From Sinorhizobium terangae (GTDB lineage: Bacteria > Pseudomonadota > Alphaproteobacteria > Rhizobiales > Rhizobiaceae), in assembly GCF_009601505.1 (NCBI RefSeq), contig NZ_WITC01000115.1, positions 1-64,000 of the forward strand: a stretch of 64,000 bases of DNA, written 5' to 3'. Made by a program: the position numbers and the translations under genes. Below are positions 17,710 through 26,026 of the stretch, piece after piece. Position 1 is the first letter of the stretch. The number at the start of each line of letters is the position of its first letter. The notes beneath the pieces are model-generated. The model made no database searches, was not told the origin of the DNA, and saw only the letters and a list, made by a program, of their open reading frames with translations.

Positions 17710-18984
17710 TCAGAAGCGCAGAAGGGGTTTGATGTCGTAGAGCCGGCAGTCAGGGCTGCGCGCGTTGGCGCGCATCAGGAAGTTCAGTTTTTCGATGCGT
17801 TCGCCCGATCGCGGGGCACCGTTCTTCTGGAACGGAACCTGCAGGCCGACGGAAAAGTCCATCACGACATCATCGACCACGCCACCGGAACGGCCCGATG
17901 GCACGGCGATCATCCCGTGTTCAGAGGCGAACCGGTAGGCGTCCATCGCCTCGGTGATGGTCCCCACCTGATTGGGTTTCAGGACGAAGCCGTCGACCGC
18001 ATGTTCCTCATGGGCGCGGCGAAGCAGGGGCAGGCTAGTGACGGTCAAGTCGTCGCCGAGGATGATGGTTCGCGGCAGTTCCTGCACGGCCTTCCGGTAG
18101 CCCTCCCAATCGTTCTCGTCGAGAAGATCTTCGATAAAGACGAAGTCGAAGGTTTCAGTGAGCTTGCGCACATAGGCGATCAGCGCGCTGGAGGTGACGC
18201 GCTCGCCCTTCAAAAGGTAGGTCTTGGTTGTGGCGTCATACATCTCGCTCGACGCGCAATCGAGCGCGAATGAGATCCTGCCGCGATAGCCGCACTCGTC
18301 GATCGCCCTGCGCATCATGGAGAGGACCACCGCCGGATCGTCCGACGGTGCTGCATAGCCGTAGGAGCCGGCGACCTGCGGCTTATGGCCGAGATAGGCG
18401 GTGAGGACGGAGCCGAGGTGGTTGAACATCGTCACCGCCATTTCGACGGCTTCGTCGATGCTGTCCGTTCCATGCGGAACGATCAGGAATTCGTTGAAGG
18501 ACTGCGTGAAATTCTCGTAGCGGCCCCCGTTGATGACGTTGAAGCAGGGTACCGGAACGGTCCTGATGTCGCCTCCGGCGATGTGATTGTAGAGCGGGAT
18601 GCGGCGGGAAGCGGCGGCCGCCCTGAATGCGGCAATCGACGCTGAATAGATAGTATTGCCGCCGAGATTGCGCTTGTCCGGCGTGCCGTCAAGCGCGATC
18701 ATCTTCTCGTCGATCGCTCGCTGATCGAACACATCCATGCCGATAAGGGCGGGGCCGATTATGTTGACGGCTTTGTCGACCGCCTTGTGGACGCTCAGGC
18801 CCTTGTAGCTCGACGGGTCGCCGTCGCGCAGCACGAAGGCTTCATACATGCCGACAGACGTGCCGGTCGGTGCAGCGCCAAGGCCGATAGCGCCGCTTTC
18901 GGTGCGGATTTCCACCTCGACGGCGGGGCGGCACTTGCAGTCGATGATCTGCTGGGCGCGAAGGGATACGATCTTGTCCTGCAT
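17710..18984 (-). CDS. Enolase-superfamily protein with altered catalytic residues
   Basis: A 424-residue enolase homologue by length and order of motifs: GGNTIYSASIA (109-119), PCFNVINGG (146-154), NEFLIVP (164-170), FALDCASSEMYD (239-250), FIEDLLDENDW (283-293), ILGDDLTVTS (308-317), LKPNQVGTITEA (335-346). Metal ligands (Asp242, Glu285, Asp311 or 312), the base lysine Lys336 and the C-terminal KNGAP lysine are kept. The GDEGGFAP loop is replaced by AGSYGYAAP, removing the catalytic Glu; the INGGSH histidine is Tyr156; and the SHRSGET histidine loop is PSGRSGG. Ordinary 2-phosphoglycerate dehydration is therefore doubtful. It starts 1 base after the kinase gene (ATG 18984), so the two are translated together. 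A related elimination on another phosphorylated acid is the best guess. Confidence 0.8.
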   Translation of the reverse strand: MQDKIVSLRAQQIIDCKCRPAVEVEIRTESGAIGLGAAPTGTSVGMYEAFVLRDGDPSSYKGLSVHKAVDKAVNIIGPALIGMDVFDQRAIDEKMIALDGTPDKRNLGGNTIYSASIAAFRAAAASRRIPLYNHIAGGDIRTVPVPCFNVINGGRYENFTQSFNEFLIVPHGTDSIDEAVEMAVTMFNHLGSVLTAYLGHKPQVAGSYGYAAPSDDPAVVLSMMRRAIDECGYRGRISFALDCASSEMYDATTKTYLLKGERVTSSALIAYVRKLTETFDFVFIEDLLDENDWEGYRKAVQELPRTIILGDDLTVTSLPLLRRAHEEHAVDGFVLKPNQVGTITEAMDAYRFASEHGMIAVPSGRSGGVVDDVVMDFSVGLQVPFQKNGAPRSGERIEKLNFLMRANARSPDCRLYDIKPLLRF

Positions 18985-18985
18985 C

Positions 18986-20395
18986 TCATGCACCTCGCTT
19001 GAGTTCGGGGACGTACATGATGGTGAGGTCGCAGAGATTGGTGCCGGTGTTGCCGGTGAAGATGGCCGAGGAAACAGCATCGAGCGCTTCGAAGCAGCTG
19101 TGGTCCCGCAAGGACTGGTAGAGGTTTATTCCCTTCTCCGCTGCCGCATTGGCGGTGGTCGAGTCCGTTATGCCGCCCGCCACGCGCGTCGTCCCGTCCG
19201 TGCCCTCGGTGTCGACCGAAAGCAGGCAGGCGCCCGACGTCTTGGCGGCAGCTATCGCAAAGCTGACCGCCATTTCCTGGCCCGGCCCGCCATGGCCGCG
19301 AATGACGTTGTTGTCCTCGATCAGGGTCGTGACCTCACCTGAGCTTAGAAGCACGCAAGGGGCTTTGATCGGATTGCCATAGGTCTGGATCTCACGCGCC
19401 ATAGAGGCGAGGAAGGCTCCGGCGTCCCGCGCTTCGCATTCGAGGAAGGACGAAACAATCATTGCCGGGATACCCATCTCCGCGCAGATTTCTTTGGCGT
19501 AGATGCAGGAGTCCGGGAGCGTGTTGAGCAGGAAATAGGTGTTGTCAGGAAAGGCCTTCGGCGTTTCCGCCTCGGGGCCAGCATTCATCAGATAATCGAC
19601 CACCGTTTTTGGCAGGCGATCGGCGACGTTGCGGTTTATGATCGTCGCGCGCGCGTCGTCCAGTGTGGTCGCATCGGGACCAATGGGCGTGCTTTTGTAT
19701 GCAGCATAGGGCACGGAAATGTCGCCGGTCGCCGGGTTGCCGACTGCATCGCTGATGCCGAAGCCGATCAGCTCGGCGCCGACATCCTGGATCCGCTTGG
19801 CCAGCATGCCGCCGTTGAGCGCGGAAATGTGCCGCCTGACAGCATTGATCTCGTAAATGCCGGCGCCTGATTTCAAGAGGACGTCGGTCGTGTCGATCTC
19901 GTCCTGGAGGCTGATCCCGTCGATCGGGCAGGACATGAGCGCCGAACTCCCGCCGCTGATGACACAGATGAAAAGGTCGTCCGGGCCGGACTGGTCGACG
20001 ATCTCGATGATCTTTTTCGAGGCGCGATGGCCTTCTTCGTTCGGCAGCGGGTGCCCGCCGATGAAGACCTCGGTCCTGTCAAACCGGTCCGTCTCCTCGA
20101 GCACCTTGACGATGGCAATACCCTTGGTCAGCCGTTCGCCGAGTACGTGATCCACGGCCATGGCCATGTGATTGCAGGCTTTACCGGCGCCGAAGAGATA
20201 GACGTTGCGCTTCTTCGAAAGATCCCAGGAGCGGGTGCCAATATGCAGCACGCTGCCGTCCATGCGCATGATGTCGCGCATACGTCGATAGCTATCCAGC
20301 CGGTCGAGCGTCCTGTCGGCGATCTCCAGCACGATCTGCCGGGAAGATCGATCGCCTCCGGACAGGATTTCATCTCCGTTACGTATCTTTTTCAT
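18986..20395 (-). CDS. Glycerate 2-kinase homologue (MOFRL family)
   Basis: Kinase of the GckA/TtuD (MOFRL) family, about 469 residues, expected to phosphorylate a 2-hydroxy acid such as D-glycerate with ATP. Visible motifs are VYLFGAGKACNHMA, FICVISGGSSALMSCP, INAVRRHISALNGG and the C-terminal VDTEGTDGTTRVAGG. Two departures from the norm: the RKHLS-x-KGG lysine is Asn, and the usual GRGGRNQE is GHGGPGQE. The start is uncertain: ATG 20395 (MKKIRNGDEIL) is preferred; ATG 20416 and 20446 are in frame. First gene of the minus-strand operon and directly coupled to the enolase-like gene. If both were canonical the pair would take glycerate to phosphoenolpyruvate; the substitutions in both suggest an analogue instead. 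Confidence 0.75.
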   Translation of the reverse strand: MKKIRNGDEILSGGDRSSRQIVLEIADRTLDRLDSYRRMRDIMRMDGSVLHIGTRSWDLSKKRNVYLFGAGKACNHMAMAVDHVLGERLTKGIAIVKVLEETDRFDRTEVFIGGHPLPNEEGHRASKKIIEIVDQSGPDDLFICVISGGSSALMSCPIDGISLQDEIDTTDVLLKSGAGIYEINAVRRHISALNGGMLAKRIQDVGAELIGFGISDAVGNPATGDISVPYAAYKSTPIGPDATTLDDARATIINRNVADRLPKTVVDYLMNAGPEAETPKAFPDNTYFLLNTLPDSCIYAKEICAEMGIPAMIVSSFLECEARDAGAFLASMAREIQTYGNPIKAPCVLLSSGEVTTLIEDNNVIRGHGGPGQEMAVSFAIAAAKTSGACLLSVDTEGTDGTTRVAGGITDSTTANAAAEKGINLYQSLRDHSCFEALDAVSSAIFTGNTGTNLCDLTIMYVPELKRGA

Positions 20396-20545
20396 CTGGA
20401 CACTCGATTGCTGCATGCGCGGTCCGGCACGAGCAGGGCGCAACATGTCGCCCGCTCGGCAGGCAGCCCCCGCGGTTGAAGTCTGGGTGAAGTTCGCTTG
20501 CGGCGACGTCTCAGGCCGCCAACGGAGCTCAACATACGCAAAAGG

Positions 20546-20563
20546 GCTATTGTCGACAATAGC
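20546..20563. promoter_or_regulatory. 18-bp perfect palindromic operator GCTATTGTCGACAATAGC
   Basis: An exact inverted repeat centred on TGTCGACA in the divergent region between the kinase operon (minus) and the GntR gene at 20649 (plus). It shares the TGTCGACA core with the 17-bp elements but lacks the second CGAC block, so it may be the site of the neighbouring GntR protein itself. The rest of the 20396-20648 gap holds nothing else recognized. Confidence 0.65.
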
Positions 20564-20648
20564 GCTTTGAGATATTTTTTAACATGCTCTTCTTGTTCCC
20601 GATCAGTTCAAGACGATAAACAGGTAGAAACGCAGCCGAAGAGGCCCC

Positions 20649-21320
20649 ATGATGGATCGAACGAAGCTTCCTAAGATTGAAAAAATGCCGGCGGATGTGC
20701 GCGCACTGGGCGTTTTGCGGGGCAGGATCATCGACGGTTCGATTCCCGCCGGGTCCCGGTTGACCGAGGTGCAGATTTCAGACGAGATGGGGCTTTCGCG
20801 CGCTACCGTGCGCACCGCGCTTCATCAACTGGCCCAAGAGGGCCTGGTCAGTCTGGTGCCCTATACGGGGTGGACGGTGGTCAAGCTGTCGCGTCAGGAT
20901 GTCTGGGAGCTCTATACGCTACGTGGCGCGGTCGAGCGACTGGCGGCCAGTTTGACGGCTGCCAATGCTGAGCCCGCCCAGATCGCTGACGTCCGGGAAG
21001 CCTTCGATGCGCTTGAAACCGCATGCGAGCGCGAAAATCCCGATGAGATTGCTGAGGCGGATTTCGGATTCCACAAGGCGGTGGTGGACGCCTCCGGTCA
21101 TTCCCGGCTGCGCGCGCAATACGGGCAGATCGAGCACCAGATCAGGGTCTATATCCGCTCGAGCGACGCGCTGATTGCCGATTCCAAGGAAATCCTGGAT
21201 CAGCACCGGCCGATCCTCGAGGCGATCCTGTCGCGGAACTCCGCCTTGGCCGGCGAACTGTCCGAAGACCATAATCTTCGGGAGGGCCAGAAGCTCACCG
21301 TTTCGGTGCCACTCGCCTAA
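20649..21320 (+). CDS. GntR-family regulator (FCD type)
   Basis: Transcription regulator of 223 residues: winged helix at about 18-80 (ISDEMGLSRATVRTALHQLAQ) and an FCD domain with the metal/ligand histidine motif ADFGFHKAVVDASGHSRL. ATG 20649 is followed at once by a second ATG (20652); AAGAGG lies upstream of both. It is less like the regulators at 6121 and 39588 than those two are to each other, with a different recognition-helix region. Divergent from the kinase/enolase-like operon across an 18-bp perfect palindrome and directly upstream of the transporter operon, so it could control either or both. Confidence 0.85.
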   Translation: MMDRTKLPKIEKMPADVRALGVLRGRIIDGSIPAGSRLTEVQISDEMGLSRATVRTALHQLAQEGLVSLVPYTGWTVVKLSRQDVWELYTLRGAVERLAASLTAANAEPAQIADVREAFDALETACERENPDEIAEADFGFHKAVVDASGHSRLRAQYGQIEHQIRVYIRSSDALIADSKEILDQHRPILEAILSRNSALAGELSEDHNLREGQKLTVSVPLA

Positions 21321-21413
21321 ATCGCTTCCTCTCGGTGAGAACGATCCCTCGCCGACCTTCTGGCGGCGAATGACCTTTGCCGTCCACTTTGACTGATGTG
21401 CGCTTTTTTAGCC

Positions 21414-21443
21414 TTGACGATGTCGACACTAAGACGACATAAT
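21414..21443 (+). promoter_or_regulatory. Transporter-operon promoter P1 with operator copy E
   Basis: TTGACG at 21414-21419 and CATAAT at 21438-21443, 18 bases apart; the operator GTCGACACTAAGACGAC lies at 21422-21438 inside the spacer, as in the hypD promoter. Distance to ATG 21822 is nearly 380 bases. Confidence 0.6.
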
Positions 21444-21484
21444 AGCTGTCGATACGGCGTCGACACGAAGGCAAAAATAAGCAC

Positions 21485-21536
21485 TTGACATTGTCGACAT
21501 TAGAACGACTAATAATAAAGTCGACATTAGAACGAC
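21485..21536 (+). promoter_or_regulatory. Promoter P2 with exact tandem operators F and G
   Basis: TTGACA at 21485-21490 with CTAATA at 21509-21514 forms a second promoter. GTCGACATTAGAACGAC is present twice without mismatch, at 21493-21509 and 21520-21536, starts 27 bases apart. The stretch 21537-21821 that follows is a long leader in which no gene or other element was recognized; the frame is open through it but shows no protein resemblance. Confidence 0.6.
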
Positions 21537-21821
21537 AAAGATAGATTGGCTCAGCCAACATCGGGAACTGCGCCGCAGGGCGCCAATGGTGGGAATCAGA
21601 AGCAGTCACATCGAAATGAGCTTGCAGCCGGGGCTTTGGCCCTGTGGCTCAGATTGGAGGGCGGCTATTCGGATGCGCTGGCACCGGGTCGAGGGTTCGC
21701 GTTTGGTTGCACCAGAGACTTTAAGGGCCGGGCGAGAGAGGTGAGGGGCTCCAAAGAGATCGGAACTGTGCTCCCCGGGAAAGACGAAGTGATCTTCAAA
21801 ACCAACAGAGGATGGAATGCG

Positions 21822-22856
21822 ATGAGAAATGCTTTGAAGCTTGCAATAGCGCTTCTTTCACTTTCGGCGGCTGTGCCGCCCGCTGCGATGGCCGCCCCGG
21901 GTGATACGCTCAAGGCAGTCCAGGCGCGCGGTGCTCTCAACTGCACGTCCAGCGATGGCAACTTCGAAGGTTTCGCCGAAGTTGACGCACAGGGCAACTG
22001 GCACGGCCTCGACATCGACTATTGCCGCGCCGTCGCAACCGCCATTTTCGGCAATGACGACAAGCTGAAGCTGATCCCGATCAGCTGGGCCCAGCGCTTC
22101 CCGTCACTGCAGTCGGGTGAAATCGACCTGGTCATCAAGGCAAGCGGCTGGCTGTTCAGCCGCGATACCGAACTCGGCCTGCAGTTCTCGATGCCCTACT
22201 TCATTGGCGTCACGACCTTTATGGCGCATAAAGACCTTTCCGCCAAATCCTTGGCTGATCTTGCTGGCGGGACAGTTTGCGTCGCCGGCGGCACGTCGAC
22301 CGAGAAGCTCGTCAGCGACTACATCAAGGAAAAGAAATACGAGGTCAAGGTCGTAACCTTCGAGAAGAACACCGAAGCCACCGCCGCCTATTTCGCCAAC
22401 CGTTGCGATGCCTATGCCGAATGGGGCCCGATCGTTGCGGCAACGCGCGCGACCTCGGCCGATCCGGATAACCACGACATCCTGTCAGACGCGCTGTCGC
22501 TCGAAGGCGAGGCGATCGTCATGCGCCAGGGCGACGATAACTGGGTCGACATCGCCAACTGGGTCATTGCCGCGCAGCGCATAGCCGAGGAAAATGGCGT
22601 GACCTCGAAGAACATCGACGAGATGAAGGCTAACCCGCCGAACACCGTCGTCGGCAAGCTGCTCGGAGTCACGCCCGGCATCGGCACGCGCCTCGGCCTC
22701 AAGGATGACTGGGCATACAATGTCATCAAGAAGCTCGGCAATTCCGAGGAAATGTACAACCGCAACTTCGGAACCGAGTCGCGCTATAAGCTGCCACGCG
22801 CCCTGAATTCGATGTGGAACAAGGGTGGCGTCTTCTACGCGCCGGTCCTCGACTAA
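21822..22856 (+). CDS. Polar amino-acid ABC transporter substrate-binding protein (AapJ/BztA type)
   Basis: Periplasmic binding protein of 344 residues for a general/polar amino-acid importer. A signal peptide (LKLAIALLSLSAA...AMA) precedes GDTLKAVQARGALNCTSSDG. Family motifs are NWHGLDIDYCRAVATAIFGN, FPSLQSGEIDLVIKASGW, YAEWGPIVAATRA and the C-terminal GGVFYAPVLD. ATG 21822 is preferred: AGAGGA is upstream and the signal peptide starts there. Longer starts back to 21546 give no plausible leader. It opens an operon of SBP, two permeases and ATPase whose promoters carry three copies of the hydroxyproline-region operator. S. meliloti takes up hydroxyproline by an ABC system (HypMNPQ); the same substrate class is inferred here. 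Confidence 0.85.
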   Translation: MRNALKLAIALLSLSAAVPPAAMAAPGDTLKAVQARGALNCTSSDGNFEGFAEVDAQGNWHGLDIDYCRAVATAIFGNDDKLKLIPISWAQRFPSLQSGEIDLVIKASGWLFSRDTELGLQFSMPYFIGVTTFMAHKDLSAKSLADLAGGTVCVAGGTSTEKLVSDYIKEKKYEVKVVTFEKNTEATAAYFANRCDAYAEWGPIVAATRATSADPDNHDILSDALSLEGEAIVMRQGDDNWVDIANWVIAAQRIAEENGVTSKNIDEMKANPPNTVVGKLLGVTPGIGTRLGLKDDWAYNVIKKLGNSEEMYNRNFGTESRYKLPRALNSMWNKGGVFYAPVLD

Positions 22857-22866
22857 AGATCGCCGT

Positions 22867-22893
22867 CCTCCGCCGGGCTTGTTCCGGCGGAGG
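22867..22893 (+). terminator. Intercistronic hairpin after the binding-protein gene
   Basis: CCTCCGCCGG, a 7-base loop, then CCGGCGGAGG gives a 10-bp stem 10 bases after the stop, followed by a T-rich TTCATTTCATTTT. Such attenuating hairpins commonly keep binding protein in excess over permease; here it would be a partial terminator, since the permease gene follows 47 bases on. Confidence 0.65.
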
Positions 22894-22940
22894 TTCATTT
22901 CATTTTATGCCTCCTCGTGAGGCGAGGTGGACATGGACCC

Positions 22941-24077
22941 ATGACCTTTTCGTTCGGAAACCGCAAACAGCGCGATATCCTCTTGCAGGCTGTCTTCCTC
23001 GCCGTCGTCCTGACCTTGCTGCTCATCGCCGTGATGACGACGCGACGAAATCTCGAAATCCAGGGCCTGAGTGTCGGATGGAGTTTTCTGAACTATGCGA
23101 CGGGCTCTTCCATCGTCTTTTCCTTGATCCACTATGATCTTGATTCAAGCTTTGCCCGCGCGCTGCTGGTCGGCTTCATCAACACGCTGTTTCTTGGGAC
23201 GATCTCGGTCTCGCTGGCGGTCCTCCTCGGCACGGTTATCGGGACGGCGCGGCTCTCCAGCCACAAGCTGGTCAAGTCCATCGCCGGCGTCTATGTGCAA
23301 ATCTTCCGCAACATTCCGCTGATCCTCCAGGCCTTCTTCTGGTATGCGATTTTCGTGAATTTCCCCTCGCCACGCCAAGCGATCGCTGTGCCGGGCGGTT
23401 TCTTCATGTCCAACCGCGGCATCTTCTTTCCGATGTTCAACATCGAGGCTTGGTATCTTCTGGCCGCGATCGCGATCTTTATCATCGGCTCAATCATTTC
23501 CGTTGCCGTTGCGCGCCGCACGGGCCGCGGCTCGTCGCTGGTCGGGATCTTTCTCTCGCTGGCACTCGCCTTCATCGTCGGTTATGCCGGACGCCTCGCC
23601 GACACGCCGTTGTTTGATATGCCCCAGCCAAAAGGCCTGCGCTTTCTCGGCGGCGGCACGATGACGCCGGAACTTGGATCCGCCATCGTTGCGATCGCGC
23701 TCTTTGGTGCATCTTATGTCGCCGAAATTGTCCGCGCCGGCTTTCTTTCCATCCCAACCGGATTGATCGAAGCCGCCCATGCGCTCGGCCTTGGCAACTG
23801 GCACGTCTTCTGGCGCATCCGCTTGCCACTGATGATACGGCGCATCCTGCCGACGATGACCAACCAGATCATCTGGCTGATGAAAGCCACCACGATCGGC
23901 ATTGCCATCGGGTTTCCGGATTATTTCGGCGTGGTCGCCAATTCGATCAACCATTCCGGCCAGACGATCTCGCTGATTTTCCTACTGATCATCGGCTTCT
24001 GGGCGATCAACATGACCATCTCCATCACCATGAACGCGATCAATCGGGCGCTTGCCCTGCCGGGACATAAGAAATGA
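22941..24077 (+). CDS. Amino-acid ABC transporter permease (AapQ/BztB type)
   Basis: Inner-membrane subunit of about 378 residues with a long N-terminal region and several hydrophobic helices (LLQAVFLAVVLTLLLIAVM, LLAAIAIFIIGSIISVAVA and others). The ATPase-contacting EAA loop reads EAAHALGLGNWHVFWRIRLP. The extra central helices between about residues 170 and 240 mark the Aap/Bzt group rather than short His-type permeases. ATG 22941 is chosen; GTG 22917 is in frame. Its stop overlaps the start of the next permease (ATGA). Confidence 0.85.
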   Translation: MTFSFGNRKQRDILLQAVFLAVVLTLLLIAVMTTRRNLEIQGLSVGWSFLNYATGSSIVFSLIHYDLDSSFARALLVGFINTLFLGTISVSLAVLLGTVIGTARLSSHKLVKSIAGVYVQIFRNIPLILQAFFWYAIFVNFPSPRQAIAVPGGFFMSNRGIFFPMFNIEAWYLLAAIAIFIIGSIISVAVARRTGRGSSLVGIFLSLALAFIVGYAGRLADTPLFDMPQPKGLRFLGGGTMTPELGSAIVAIALFGASYVAEIVRAGFLSIPTGLIEAAHALGLGNWHVFWRIRLPLMIRRILPTMTNQIIWLMKATTIGIAIGFPDYFGVVANSINHSGQTISLIFLLIIGFWAINMTISITMNAINRALALPGHKK

Positions 24078-25171
24078 GAGCGGAAACGATGACGGCCACC
24101 ACGGACATTCAGGCGCCGGTGTTGAACGGCAGCCTCCTCGACAGCGTAAGGCGCGACTACTTCTCCTCGGTCGGACGCACGATCCTCACCTTGGTTTGCC
24201 TGGCGTTGATCCTTTCAGCCCTGTGGTTTCTCGTAAACTGGGGACTGGTCGATGCCGTCTGGTTCGGCACGCCCGAGGACTGCCACAAGGCTGCCGGCGC
24301 CTGTTGGGCCGTCATCACCGACCGCTATCGCCTGATCTTCTTCGGCCTTTACCCCTATGAGGAGCAGTGGCGTTCGGCGCTTGCGTGCCTCGCCATCCTT
24401 GCGACCGTCATTCTGTCGTGCGTTCCATTCTTCTGGTCCGCGAAACGGCTGCCGGTGCTATGGGCCCTCGGCTACGGCCTGTTCTACTTTCTCATGAAAG
24501 GCGGCGTGTTTGGCATGCCCGTCGTGCTCGAAACCCAATGGGGCGGGCTCGCGCTGACAGTCTTCGTCTTCTCGTCCACCGTTGTCATCGGCATGCCGCT
24601 CGCCATAGTTCTTGCGCTGTTGCGACGCTCCAGTCTGCCGGTGGTCTCGACGGTCACGGCACTCTGCATAGATGGCATTCGTTCGCTGCCGCTTCTCTCC
24701 ATTCTGTTCACCGCCGCTATCATCCTGCCTTTGACGCTGCCGGGTTTCCTGGTTGGCGACAAGCTGTACCGCGTCATTATCGGCGCCGCCGTCTTCTTTG
24801 CGGTCTACCAGGCGGAAATCATTCGGAGCGGCATCCAGTCTTTGCCCGCAGGGCAAGAGGAAGCGGCAACCGCGCTTGGCCTCAATTACTGGCAGACGAT
24901 CTCGCGCATCATCCTGCCGCAGGCTTTCCGCTTTGCGCTACCGCCGACGATCAACCAGGTGGTGATCGCGTTCATGGAAACGGCCCTGATCGTCATTCTG
25001 GGCTTCTTCGAGATCACGGCGTCCGGCAATGCGGCCTTTTCGACAGGCGGATGGAAGCCGTTCCATATCGAGGTCTATAGCTTTGTCGCTCTGATCTACT
25101 TCGTCTTCACTTACTCGCTTTCGATGTATGGCAGTTATCTCGAACGGTCCATGAAATTGGGTTCGCGGTAG
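24074..25171 (+). CDS. Amino-acid ABC transporter permease (AapM/BztC type)
   Basis: Second inner-membrane subunit, 365 residues, with helices such as ILTLVCLALILSALWFLVNW and ALTVFVFSSTVVIGMPLAIV and the EAA loop EEAATALGLNYWQTISRIIL. Family-typical end is VFTYSLSMYGSYLERSM. ATG 24074 overlaps the previous stop; ATG 24089 is an alternative. It pairs with the subunit at 22941 to form the heterodimeric channel. The 96 bases to the ATPase gene hold no recognized element. Confidence 0.85.
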   Translation: MRAETMTATTDIQAPVLNGSLLDSVRRDYFSSVGRTILTLVCLALILSALWFLVNWGLVDAVWFGTPEDCHKAAGACWAVITDRYRLIFFGLYPYEEQWRSALACLAILATVILSCVPFFWSAKRLPVLWALGYGLFYFLMKGGVFGMPVVLETQWGGLALTVFVFSSTVVIGMPLAIVLALLRRSSLPVVSTVTALCIDGIRSLPLLSILFTAAIILPLTLPGFLVGDKLYRVIIGAAVFFAVYQAEIIRSGIQSLPAGQEEAATALGLNYWQTISRIILPQAFRFALPPTINQVVIAFMETALIVILGFFEITASGNAAFSTGGWKPFHIEVYSFVALIYFVFTYSLSMYGSYLERSMKLGSR

Positions 25172-25267
25172 CACGAGAAGCGGCAAGCATGTGTCGGGCT
25201 TCGGATACGGCATGACAGACATTCCCGCGCTCTTCGGCGCGACGGCAGGATTTTGGGAGTAATGAAA

Positions 25268-26014
25268 ATGACCACAAGCGCTCTGGCGATCGAAGTCGAC
25301 GGTCTGTGCAAATATTACGGCGCACATCAAGTTCTTCACGGAGTGAACCTAACGGTGAAAGCGGGTGAAAAGATCGTCGTCTGCGGTCCATCTGGTTCGG
25401 GCAAGTCGACCCTGATCCGCTGCCTCAACAAGCTCGAGGAACATCAGCAGGGCAGTATCCGCGTGCTCGGCACCGAACTCAATGACGAGATCGACAATAT
25501 CAACGAGATCCGTCGCGAAGTCGGCATGGTGTTCCAGCATTTCAATCTCTTCCCGCATCTGACGGTGCTGGAAAATTGCATGCTGGCACCGATGCTGGTC
25601 CGCAAAATCGATCGCAAGACTGCCGAGGAACAGGCCATGACCTATCTCGAGCGCGTCAAGATCCCGCAGAAAGCGAAGAACTATCCCGGGGAACTGTCTG
25701 GCGGCCAACAGCAGCGCGTGGCGATTGCCCGGGCTCTGTGCATGAAGCCGGAAATCATGCTGTTCGATGAACCGACCTCGGCGCTCGATCCGGAAATGAT
25801 TTCGGAAGTACTCGACGTCATGATCCAACTTGCCCAGGGCGGCATGACCATGGTCTGCGTGACCCACGAAATGGGCTTTGCCCGCAAGGTCGCCGATCGG
25901 GTGATCTTCATGGACCAGGGAAAGATCGTCGAAGATGCGCCGCCGGCAGACTTCTTCGACAACCCGCAGCATGCGCGGTCGAAACTCTTCCTCAGCCAGA
26001 TACTTGGGCACTGA
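25268..26014 (+). CDS. Amino-acid ABC transporter ATPase (AapP/GlnQ type)
   Basis: Cytoplasmic ATPase energizing the importer, 248 residues. Walker A is GPSGSGKST, the Q-loop region [13 protein letters not shown], the ABC signature LSGGQQQR, Walker [13 protein letters not shown] and the switch histidine [11 protein letters not shown] 25268 is preferred because GGGAGT lies 7 bases upstream; ATG 25262 is too close to it. The sulfatase gene starts only 12 bases after its stop, so transporter and sulfatase are co-transcribed, which implies that the sulfate ester is what the transporter brings in. Confidence 0.9.
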   Translation: MTTSALAIEVDGLCKYYGAHQVLHGVNLTVKAGEKIVVCGPSGSGKSTLIRCLNKLEEHQQGSIRVLGTELNDEIDNINEIRREVGMVFQHFNLFPHLTVLENCMLAPMLVRKIDRKTAEEQAMTYLERVKIPQKAKNYPGELSGGQQQRVAIARALCMKPEIMLFDEPTSALDPEMISEVLDVMIQLAQGGMTMVCVTHEMGFARKVADRVIFMDQGKIVEDAPPADFFDNPQHARSKLFLSQILGH

Positions 26015-26026
26015 GAGGGCGCGGAC

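Noticed and set aside
21546-21821. N-terminal extension of the amino-acid binding protein or a leader peptide gene
   Set aside because: The sequence has no resemblance to a protein and the signal peptide begins at 21822 after a good ribosome-binding site.
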